Origin: Paraprevotella xylaniphila YIT 11841
Lineage (GTDB): Bacteria; Bacteroidota; Bacteroidia; Bacteroidales; Bacteroidaceae
NCBI RefSeq assembly: GCF_000205165.1
Contig: NZ_GL883870.1
Location: 83,477-147,476, forward strand
DNA: 64,000 bases
Reading direction: 5' to 3'
Numbering within the stretch: position 1 is the first letter of the stretch; every line of letters begins with the position of its first letter. Shown here one piece after another: positions 59,001-64,000 of the stretch. A program made the position numbers and the translations under genes. The notes under the pieces are model-generated. The model did no database searches and had not been told where the DNA came from. It saw only the letters and a list, made by a program, of their open reading frames with translations.

Positions 59001-60606
59001 TACGCTCTCCCTTGCGGGTCTCTGTCCCGGCAAAACCACCATAAACGTTGATACCTTCTTTCATGATGAAAGCCGCAGTGTGCTGCTTGCCGTTCTCCAT
59101 CAACTCCGTAGGAGCATACTCTCCCTGGGCTACCCAGACCTCGCCCGCCTGTCCGGTCTCGGCCAAACGGTTGATGGCTGCCTGCACATCCGGAAATGCT
59201 GTCTCCCAACTCTTGCCATCGGCACCGACCGACGAAGCCCCTTGCTTGACACGCAATACCCGTTCGGCCGGTACCGCCTGAAACTCGTATGCACCGATGT
59301 CTATCCTGCCATTAGAAAAACGTGGATAACCGGACAAGTCAACTTCTCCATAATCCGTGTAGACCTCGTCGGCACCTTTGTCTATAAATGCAGAGCCCTC
59401 CAACACTTCCCATGCCCAAATCGGATAAGCATCATTGTTCCAATCGAAATCACGGTCGAAACTCGTCTTTTGGGAGGGACTGGAAAAGAACGGTGAAGCC
59501 TGGGACCGGTCGTTGTTTTTATCGCTTACATAAATATTGCCATCCGCGTCGATGCCACCCGCATCCGTCACTTCATGGTAAGAAGAAGATTTGAACTTCG
59601 GGCTAATTTCATCAAACAGTGCCGTATTCCCCCATACCACGGTATTGAACACCGCATAATCATCCGTCTGCCGTGTCATGTCGATACCGGCTACAGTATT
59701 GCGGGCCACAGTAGAATTGACCACACGGGAGGAAGGAGATATACGGACTCCCCCATTCTCATTGTTAAACACGGAAGTATTCACTACCGTGCCGGCACCT
59801 TCCAACCAGATTCCTCCCCCGGCATTTCTTAATTCCCCGCGTTGGCCCGCCGCATTATTGTAAACCATGCAACGTTCTATCAACGACGTGTTCGTAGCTT
59901 CATCGGCATTCCCCTCTACATAAAGGGCTCCTCCCTGAGCGGCATAATTATTGAAGAAAAAGCACCGGCTGATAGTATAGGCGCACGCATACTCCCCGCC
60001 TTTCACTTCTATTCCTCCACCTTTTTGCCCTTCCGCATGCCCGCCCATGATGGTGAATCCGTCCACCACCGAGCGCTCGTTGTTCTTGTTATCCGACTGC
60101 GCACAATCCACGCTCACTTCCAATACCCGTACCGCATTGTCCTGCCGGGTAGTGTTCCCCGTATAAATCAAGGACGTAGGATCTATTCGGTCATCGCCAT
60201 TCAAGTCGGCAGAAAGCACCGAACGGAAAGTGAAGCTGCAGGCCTTCCCCTGCGTGGCACGCTGCTCCACATCGGTTTCATTTCCATAAAAACCGCCATA
60301 GAGCCTCACGCCAGCTTTCAGGAAAAAAGGCTTGTCTTTGGCATCTACTTTGTACACGGCTCCTGCCTCAAGTCCCTGCACCCAAATTTCATCACCGGGG
60401 ACAGCCTTCGACAAAGCGTCTTCCAACCCGTAAAACGGTCCGTCCCAAGCATTTTCCACCTTCGGAGCCTGACCGTCCGGAGTCACGTAATAACGTGTCT
60501 GTGCCATGGCAGCCAAAGCCATCAGCCCCCATAACACCATAAACAAAGAAAAACGTCTTTCTGACATCCTTCGTACATTGAATGTATTGATTACAGGCAT
60601 ATACAT
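50056..60606 (-). CDS. Giant modular beta-helix surface protein (frameshifted before its C-terminus)
   Basis: As read it has 3,516 residues; restoring one base at about 50106-50118 gives about 3,808. A signal peptide (RRFSLFMVLWGLMALAAMAQ) is present; starts at 60606, 60600 or 60567 are possible, and 60567 gives the tidiest signal. Eight modules follow, each opening with a Y/V-V-x-x-x-G...SW-x-x-A segment, containing right-handed beta-helix turns rich in Gly/Asn (NTVVWGNT, GGGIFVERG), and closing near GAYE or a variant: about 37-440, 448-920, 925-1257, 1262-1807, 1818-2215, 2225-2732, 2740-3058 and 3063-3307. A C-terminal domain follows. It lies 20 nt after a fimbrillin-like lipoprotein gene, the place where related operons encode tip adhesins. 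Confidence 0.85.
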   Translation of the reverse strand: MYMPVINTFNVRRMSERRFSLFMVLWGLMALAAMAQTRYYVTPDGQAPKVENAWDGPFYGLEDALSKAVPGDEIWVQGLEAGAVYKVDAKDKPFFLKAGVRLYGGFYGNETDVEQRATQGKACSFTFRSVLSADLNGDDRIDPTSLIYTGNTTRQDNAVRVLEVSVDCAQSDNKNNERSVVDGFTIMGGHAEGQKGGGIEVKGGEYACAYTISRCFFFNNYAAQGGALYVEGNADEATNTSLIERCMVYNNAAGQRGELRNAGGGIWLEGAGTVVNTSVFNNENGGVRISPSSRVVNSTVARNTVAGIDMTRQTDDYAVFNTVVWGNTALFDEISPKFKSSSYHEVTDAGGIDADGNIYVSDKNNDRSQASPFFSSPSQKTSFDRDFDWNNDAYPIWAWEVLEGSAFIDKGADEVYTDYGEVDLSGYPRFSNGRIDIGAYEFQAVPAERVLRVKQGASSVGADGKSWETAFPDVQAAINRLAETGQAGEVWVAQGEYAPTELMENGKQHTAAFIMKEGINVYGGFAGTETRKGERKLKDGGMPWEYEYLTVLKGSGYVSEDETGRKCVWSENDQKWTVSGSNSSHVVWFARMDGSAFTRSTVLDGVTIKGGSARVEYAGDYDGDRGGGVYMQANAYLNNCIVTENSAEGNGGAVYMEGGCVSGSLIYNNNADGSGGGVYMDNTGIVLRSMLANNSADDGGGIYMASHEAWFDGRHPEYLILSTSVVSNNTSRKNGAVYCDRGGVVLHATITNNNTPNGADASASRTSRTGGLYVDEYALVVNSVLWNNQIDGINVPVYADNSSVDKVRFFYTAVSGMGNAVWNNTLQQNLISLTEANSRPEESVISPDFETEKMPQDIGVQAGWTSVDYHWIPQTGSNLRARGLTLGQFPEDVLLNPELDIRGTLFAQKPCLGAVAVKAMPLHPQEDGDVIRLYVDMECTTPSHDGSSWEKAYRSVNEAIACFAAYDEEKARGKSFEICITEGDCYPRYAFTNLDPKTATVNVSRMPGGATLTIKGGYQRMEGGVGERDPLTYRTWINGNPDGTALEDGIYHCITVEAGAKVVFDGLHVTGGYAAGEATSTQGAGLLVASGADVTVRNTVFENNTAVNGAAISASAAKLTLENCVVNNNTNTTETNPVILCNDLTMYHVTVVNNMGSAPADMGASSFSAGNTAGADTFTGASLGVEGAKNFANPTNQAGATMGYDTYLGGYSSFLPNTSSAEAGSLINKAAGTPSHLDKDIAGKGRNLGGMPDKGAYEADLPENGTVLYVTAGGAGRKDGSSWENAIAGNEVYDLGRKNTLGVSTTDSRYVGFYDASARPYGETSGASKLFFEHLNENNLEASNVNYKTEFHGGVTHVTGASGINIRNKRYERYIGGLQYAVERAASSAESGQRVQVWVAGGTYTDYKGFVIRDKVEVLGGFPASGTPGLDDRHPLLSQYIPANQESEGLEKNLYETILQIQETNPVNNSGSLPGRTRKPVLFQPDVCLPTKSPSGRESSYSYWEWGWTWNDWSNHWINKGYGNSVPGADETASNTYRWENQEGGYVEYEGATWDGFTIRHGFYKGYQANRDGGAGVRMFRGVTLQNCVVTENYNSSGCTRGAGIYCDGENSKVVNCFILNNRNEGGESYGGGMYMILGTGYNNLVANNYAQTHGGGIFIEAATFYNNTIAYNQSNGTGGLHQYFSDSYGSANLRLYNCLIYGNSNAALGFVDVTKFNGAYNSYIQSNVTLSDEVLRRLHDCYSGSAASSNPFEKGDEAATENNYRLSAATVCLNHGTEDLGDNISLPATDVDFTDRIKDCTVDIGAYERNNEDAVKADADGIFYVTFNGKGTAVGDSPANAACAMKLQEVLNAAGRLAASRDGVTVKIAGYEGANVEGVVYHANTLSDPKDPQSYTFVIPAGVTVKGGYWEGTSTEEGNWDEASPRDAARYMTVLSAVSEATGTRQEVNGYHAVQFGTEATAALEKPAVLDGVYLEDGQATSTVGYGDSRTRGGGTIVPKNAHVRNCVVRNNTATEGGGLFVLPGGRVSGCGVMGNTAEKGAGIYAGTEGKDMSQVETRSYIISSTVAGNTATGTGGGIFVERGAALTANTVVWGNTAPSDKNVSGITQEVYPDALFASIDSKVTAFYPFNNCFVETYEMPSNYGNKSMTTEWKLYFKNDYYVPREFSALIKHGASVRFQKNWVDKLDVSVYDMQGNLRAENTSDEESLIDAGAYAHPGGTMKIPENAHEVVRRIFVSPLNNTELTEEEAGKEGELLGCSFYTSLFHLGDALEYIRQVRASKVIPNAKDIEFEIWLAEGTYKPLYTREGGADESAGEPSQRDNSYVIPDNVKLFGGFKGDEPYAWGEISLVNASGVHFEDISNYAPEQIQDLLNKRESGEFSGNGVKEPWDFAHQTILSGRVNVAEGARNVYHVIYSRAEDDVTDSKGVVLDGLTIMDGETASTLEGQKEIGRGGGIYTYGVDYTLNRCRLLNNKAVRGGALHALNADVVVSGSVFAGNGTVDNPKVGEGTTVNDVRGGAVYVAGSRGGKASFKAVNTLWVNNEADGALDGQPSMGGALATSGEDVTVELMNNTLARNKASKYAALYVPGGLLTNTVVWGNEGEGAPVSVAKMVYSASDVPLEDNVVSTGFVQLDSRNNHIDGPRFSRPSTVAGVEGYVSDARWNPGAISVLVDAGHGEKTVGGEESGAYCEWMNSNKEAYQGYMAGDKRYAGPKDEQGQEQDKKIDIGLYEYQYPTNLYSLDAVYVATEESGDRSGESWENATSDLRGALNAMANSTGSQTNPSTIQKKVFIKAGEYSIKTNLYTGNVAYQINMGTTEDIVTKSLTVKGSYNDAGKQDFGQPTVISAKDGNTILLDVSTKGKPVTVEGLTFRSGNTGVRANASGEGKLTLKNVASRANITGIDLTESNGDILIVNTLMGDGQTGLRATTGTTVVNATFAQNQRKAVEGTPKAVYNSVAWRNGEELDGLYGKGNVSLGTAENSDIEHGPNFVDPDNGDVLSRDYRIRPNLTLLDKGDNAAYQREVLGKEDEPIPSAESDLAGSQRAVGEGIDVGAYEYASELKPVIYVKAGVAGGDQSGSDWANAMGDLQGAADLATVYAQGHEGENGYVFVHGNVKGLPLRLARQNVKVYGSMADEAGETPDAVLAARKGLLEVSGRSSLSSLEMTGASVVDGFEVKGEDNRVSAGMLSTSILASGSKLDLGTGGVLYNSIVDGATVDGQGKAVNVTAVNGGTLGDASKENTVEAGQENGYVADGYWAYQLKETDTGNIDGGKTDIETYMTRAGHEKDLAGNLRVRGTVDNGCFETWNVEGSAEVTDGDYPHGKSVVYVREGGELRLKRGYASASPFNPGFLLLEHGAGLWGGGRQVALTHFAAERKLVADNGYKDLVAMPFRVDRMTVDGKEDAQVGIFRYDGNLRAGHDYAFEESDSKAWRDISSGVLEAVTEGLLFEAPEGHDKDMTLRFYGTDYKEDGQPKSIELKQYNFNAPWSSADEDGAPIRRTWDGTSSVRHTSVR

Positions 60607-60626
60607 GATTATAATGATTTTACGTG

Positions 60627-61586
60627 TTAATTACCTTGATTGGACATCAGCTGCAAGTCATGACTTTCAGCCTCAAAGGAAGTTCCTTTCACAGACAGGT
60701 TCACCTTATGCCACGAGGCTGCATCCAACGGTGAAAGAAATTCCGCCGTGTATTCGGTCTTCTCGCTTGCGCCTTCTCCCTTCTTCTTATGGGACACACT
60801 GAATGTAAACTTATTCTTCTGTCCGGAAAAGGTGTAGAAATAGGTACGTCCGTTACGTTCGCTCACCGCATCGTCCGCTTGGTAACACCCTGCGTACGTA
60901 AGGGCTTCTTCCGCCTGATGGAATTGCGGGAAGAACCATCCCCTTTCCGTCCCGTAAAGTGTGATGCTTCCCATCCGGGCTTCCACATAACCTTCGGGAG
61001 AATAAGCGTCCTCAGCATCCCATTGCACGTCCACTTTGGCTATTATCCGTTGGAGGGTTACTTTGATTGTGGTAATCTTTTCCTTTTCGACCTCTATGGC
61101 TTTTCCGGCCCGGCCGCTGAAAAGGCTGAGCAAATAGGCCTTTTTCTCTTCTGCCGTAGAAAAACCAGAAAGCAATGCCGTCTGCAAGTCTTGGATTCCC
61201 TGTTCCGAAGAGGCCGTCACGGTCGTCACGCCTGTTTCCTTGTAGGCCACGGCATATACATCCCTTACCGTTCCAGCAAAAGCGTAAAACTTTTGTTCCT
61301 TGCCTGACACATAATCTTCACCCAACGAATAGTGAAGCACTTGCCCCCAATCGTACACAAGGAAGATGTCAATCCGTGTCCATTCTGCCGTACCTTCGCC
61401 CGTACCGGAACCGGGGTCTCCCATCCCTCTCAAAGAAGCAGCATCCAATCTCACCGACACTGTCACTTCGCAATCCTTCGGTGGCAACAAAGTCTCACCG
61501 GCCGGTTCTTCCCCTCCGCATGCCGTCCAACACAGCAGACAGAAGAGCCACAGCCATTTCATCCCTTTCCGTACCTTATGCTCCAT
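60627..61586 (-). CDS. Fimbrillin-like lipoprotein
   Basis: The 319-residue protein has a lipobox (WLFCLLCWTAC, then GGEEP) and a two-domain beta-rich body of the FimA/Mfa type: CEVTVSVRLDAASLRGMG, IDIFLVYDWGQVLHYSL, and TIKVTLQRIIAKVDVQWD, the strand pattern of fimbrial accessory proteins. It is probably a minor tip or accessory subunit delivered as a lipoprotein and matured by a protease. It is the third gene of the fimbrial operon, 31 nt after the anchor gene and 20 nt before the giant gene. Confidence 0.8.
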   Translation of the reverse strand: MEHKVRKGMKWLWLFCLLCWTACGGEEPAGETLLPPKDCEVTVSVRLDAASLRGMGDPGSGTGEGTAEWTRIDIFLVYDWGQVLHYSLGEDYVSGKEQKFYAFAGTVRDVYAVAYKETGVTTVTASSEQGIQDLQTALLSGFSTAEEKKAYLLSLFSGRAGKAIEVEKEKITTIKVTLQRIIAKVDVQWDAEDAYSPEGYVEARMGSITLYGTERGWFFPQFHQAEEALTYAGCYQADDAVSERNGRTYFYTFSGQKNKFTFSVSHKKKGEGASEKTEYTAEFLSPLDAASWHKVNLSVKGTSFEAESHDLQLMSNQGN

Positions 61587-61617
61587 ATCCTTTTCTCCTT
61601 ACATCGTTCATAACCAG

Positions 61618-62583
61618 TCACATTTCACCTTCATAATCATTACCCGGCTTCCAATCGGTGTCTATCTCCACACCGGCCGTGATGTCTACGGCTTCGCCCC
61701 CCGATTCGGTGATGTCGAACTCGGCTTCCAACACGCGCCCCGCCTCTATGGGTTCAGTCACGGTAAATATATGTTGTATGATCTTATCTTCAAATTCAGA
61801 GTAGAAATACAATTTCCACGTGCCGGTGGTCTTCGTGGCGTACCGGCGGACACCTTCCCCCAAGGTGGGATAACAATAAAAGACGAAATCGTCGCATTGG
61901 CCGCTTACCGTCTTCCTGAAACCGGAAGCGTCGGTCACCATCTTGTCATGGTCGACATATTCATCGGCCCAACAACGGAACCCGCCCTTGGTCTGCGACA
62001 GGTAGCACTTGACGTTCGCCAGCGTGGTAGGATGGTTCACGCGGATTTTCATCTTGCCCACTACCGGACTCATCAGCACCGTGTAGTGCTCTTGGTCCCG
62101 GTTCTCCAACTTCAAACTCAACAGGCCGACAAAAGGAGCATAGGCCAAAGCCCGGACTGTATCTCCCGCCACCGGCGTTTCATCCACACATACTCCGGAC
62201 AAGTCATTCCCAAAAGCATGCACGCCTCCTGTCACCATGTCATTATTATGATTGGCCACCGCGATATGGTCGTAATCGCCCATAGGAAGGGTGACCTTAA
62301 AATAGAGGTCTTCCGGCATGTCCTGCGGAGCAAACATCTTGTCATAATACAGGCTTTGGGGCGTATTCCAAAAACCTAAATGAAGCGAATGCAAAGCATC
62401 GTCGAACTCTGGATCAACCCCGTGCTGCAAATCTATCTGGTAGGATACCGTAATGTCCCGCATCTCTACGCCTGTAGGACAATCGGACAAATCCTCGTCT
62501 ATACACGCGGCCAAGGACAAAGCGCACACCATGCATGCCCCTATGCCATATCTGTCTATGTTCGTCTTCATTCGTTTCATCAA
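61618..62583 (-). CDS. FimB/Mfa2-family fimbrial anchor lipoprotein
   Basis: The 321-residue protein has a lipobox (VCALSLAAC, then IDEDLSDCPTG), the cysteine-Asp-Cys-Pro opening typical of FimB/Mfa2 (DUF1812) anchors. The body includes MRDITVSYQIDLQHG and YTVLMSPVVGKMKIRVNH, and the end is GVEIDTDWKPGNDYEGEM. Anchors tie the first fimbrillin to the outer membrane and limit fibre length. It follows the fimbrillin gene after an attenuator-like hairpin. The C-terminal strand resembles that of the fimbrillin. Confidence 0.85.
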   Translation of the reverse strand: MMKRMKTNIDRYGIGACMVCALSLAACIDEDLSDCPTGVEMRDITVSYQIDLQHGVDPEFDDALHSLHLGFWNTPQSLYYDKMFAPQDMPEDLYFKVTLPMGDYDHIAVANHNNDMVTGGVHAFGNDLSGVCVDETPVAGDTVRALAYAPFVGLLSLKLENRDQEHYTVLMSPVVGKMKIRVNHPTTLANVKCYLSQTKGGFRCWADEYVDHDKMVTDASGFRKTVSGQCDDFVFYCYPTLGEGVRRYATKTTGTWKLYFYSEFEDKIIQHIFTVTEPIEAGRVLEAEFDITESGGEAVDITAGVEIDTDWKPGNDYEGEM

Positions 62584-62620
62584 AATCCTTATTCAATTCT
62601 GTTCATTCTGCTATTGAAAA

Positions 62621-62670
62621 ACAGCAAGGCCTCACGGCCTGTGCAGCACAAAGCCGCACAACCTTGCTGT
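62621..62670 (-). terminator. Attenuator-like hairpin between fimbrillin and anchor genes
   Basis: ACAGCAAGG (62621-62629) pairs exactly with CCTTGCTGT (62662-62670), with inner stems GGCC/GGCC and TGTGC/GCACA. On the minus strand it ends in TTTTT, so it can act as a partial terminator that gives more fimbrillin than anchor. Confidence 0.7.
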
Positions 62671-62721
62671 GATGAGTGGACTTTCCCTTCCTTTTTAGAA
62701 AACAGGGAAACGGCCTACGGT

Positions 62722-63981
62722 TTAGATTTCCTCCTCGTAGGTCACACCTTTCTGCCAAGCCACATTGATTTCCACACCGATATTGACATCCGTTGAAATG
62801 ACTTCCGAACCGGACACACGTCCCCAGTCGGTTACAGTGGCATTCAGCAATGTAGTGTAGTCTTTCATGAAGACATCCTTTCCATCAACGTCTGCCTTGT
62901 CATCCGTCAATACCAACGGCAAGAAGAGGTAAGTGATTGTAGCTCCACCTAAAGTTTCTCCCTTATCATTCTTGATATATGTATTTTCAGGCATCTCGAA
63001 TACGATATTCATAGATACATCTTCGTTATCCTTCGTAGCGGCTACTACGGAATAGAAAGATGCCTCTGCCACCTTTCCGTCAGACTGGCCAAAAGAAACG
63101 GCTTGGTCTACAAACCCGTCAGTGTTGACTTCGGTAGCTGTCTCATAGATGGATACCAAATCAGTACCAACCCGTTCAAAATCGGTATCCAATTTCTGGG
63201 ACTGTCCACCGATAATGATGCTGTGTACTTTTATACCGGCTGCTTCTGCCGTCTTACCCACACCTGACAACTCTGGGTTATCATAGAAACAAGTTGTAAA
63301 AGCATCTCCATTGATAATACCGGCCGCCAACATGCCAACGGCATAATTTACATTGGACAACTTGATGGCTTTATAACCCTTAATAGACATTCCCACAGTA
63401 ATGACAGTACTTGCGGCATCCAAAGTTTCTCCCCCATAAATCTGATTCCCCGTAATGCCGGCATGACCGTAATAATACAATCCATGCGGTTTGTACAACG
63501 TACTTGTCACCTTCTCGGCATCATAAGGCGCAGTGGTCTGTGTCAATGTGGAAGTCACTCCATCAAAAATTTTGCTTTCATCCAATGCGCTGATATTACC
63601 GTACACCTTGAACTCGTTGATGTTCTCGTTCAACTTCGCAGTTTCCTCCACGCGAGAAAGGCCATTGGTGAAATCCGGCATCTTAATCGGATTAAGATAA
63701 GCGGAAGAAGCTTGAGGCGTAGCGGTGGTAATCATCGGCACCACATAAATGTTGCTGATGGTTTGGATGGTAGCACCCATGTTAGCCTCATCCTGGCTCA
63801 AACGCTTGTCCACAGCCCCTTTCACAGAAAGAGCCAAAGTCACATCGTTCTTCTTCCCGTTAATCAACGAACCGAGGTCCGTTCCTCCGGCGACCTCCTC
63901 GTCACTCGAGCAGGAAGCCAATCCCATCGTACTGGCCACGATTGCCGTGGCAAACAAGTACATTCCATTTTTCATTTTCAT
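62722..63981 (-). CDS. Major fimbrillin (FimA/Mfa1-type)
   Basis: The 419-residue protein is made as a lipoprotein (ATAIVASTMGLASC, then SSDEE) and has the two-domain fimbrillin fold: VTLALSVKGAVDKRLSQDEA in the N-terminal domain and a large C-terminal domain with NYAVGMLAAGIINGDAFTT. The end (TDVNIGVEINVAWQKGVTYE) is the likely donor strand used when subunits polymerise after protease (Rgp-like) cleavage. It is the first visible gene of the operon and is followed by a partial terminator, as expected for the most abundant subunit. Confidence 0.85.
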   Translation of the reverse strand: MKMKNGMYLFATAIVASTMGLASCSSDEEVAGGTDLGSLINGKKNDVTLALSVKGAVDKRLSQDEANMGATIQTISNIYVVPMITTATPQASSAYLNPIKMPDFTNGLSRVEETAKLNENINEFKVYGNISALDESKIFDGVTSTLTQTTAPYDAEKVTSTLYKPHGLYYYGHAGITGNQIYGGETLDAASTVITVGMSIKGYKAIKLSNVNYAVGMLAAGIINGDAFTTCFYDNPELSGVGKTAEAAGIKVHSIIIGGQSQKLDTDFERVGTDLVSIYETATEVNTDGFVDQAVSFGQSDGKVAEASFYSVVAATKDNEDVSMNIVFEMPENTYIKNDKGETLGGATITYLFLPLVLTDDKADVDGKDVFMKDYTTLLNATVTDWGRVSGSEVISTDVNIGVEINVAWQKGVTYEEEI

Positions 63982-64000
63982 AAAAGTTAAATTTTAAATG

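Noticed and set aside
57985..59496. 503-residue open frame opposite the giant gene
   Set aside because: Antisense of a long repetitive GC-rich gene; no start context or domain.
50900..59700. Recurring short DNA repeats as a possible CRISPR array
   Set aside because: The repeats are irregularly spaced, in frame and encode beta-helix turns.

Overview
The window is a Bacteroidales chromosome segment (Bacteroides/Parabacteroides type). Indicators are TAnnTTTG promoter elements, a CTnDOT-like RteA/RteB pair, a TonB receptor with carboxypeptidase-like domain, GH92, a patatin fused to a barrel domain, and a FimA/Mfa-type fimbrial operon. I cannot name the species.

Positions 1-25.2 kb are accessory DNA. 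A tight minus-strand operon (1-4760) encodes a Cro/CI-type regulator, a nuclease-methylase fusion, a specificity subunit, a TIR-domain protein and a partial DGQHR/DndB-like protein that runs off the left edge. It looks like a defence locus built around a restriction-modification core. Next (4.86-6.3 kb) come decayed genes and two excisionase-like HTH genes, then a plus-strand sigma-like factor with a conserved unknown gene (6.7-7.7 kb). DUF3408 (TraB-like) and a hairpin-rich, oriT-like stretch follow (7.8-9.0 kb), then an rteB remnant and a RibD-like reductase (9.1-9.8 kb). The rteB and rteA homologues (10.1-13.7 kb; rteA is split by an amber codon) sit at the tail of one long minus-strand operon. 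This operon (22.3 down to 10.1 kb) carries two aldo/keto reductases (one with a Tat signal), a tautomerase, two exported flavodoxins, an acetyltransferase, an iron-type alcohol dehydrogenase, a flavin reductase/ABM lipoprotein, a CMD-cupin protein, TatA and TatC. A divergent AraC-type activator (22.5-23.4 kb) probably controls it. The accessory block ends with an integrase that lacks its catalytic tyrosine and an excisionase-like zinc/HTH protein (23.5-25.2 kb).

Positions 25.4-49.2 kb are core genome: dnaK, a patatin outer-membrane phospholipase, GH92 mannosidase, recA, carboxynorspermidine dehydrogenase, a DUF6621-like gene, clpB, an iron-type uptake operon (TonB receptor, DUF4374 lipoprotein, PepSY reductase), a GT11 fucosyltransferase-like gene, a GHL10 glycosidase lipoprotein/secreted enzyme, and uvrA.

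Positions 49.2-64 kb form one minus-strand fimbrial operon: fimbrillin, an attenuator-like hairpin, a FimB/Mfa2-type anchor, a fimbrillin-like lipoprotein, and a giant beta-helix protein of about 3,800 residues built from eight modules. A one-base frameshift currently separates the giant protein from its last ~305 residues, which hold a sorting-domain-like C-terminus. The three most unusual items are the TIR/DGQHR restriction-type operon, the coupling of rteAB to a Tat/redox cargo operon, and the giant fimbrial-operon protein.
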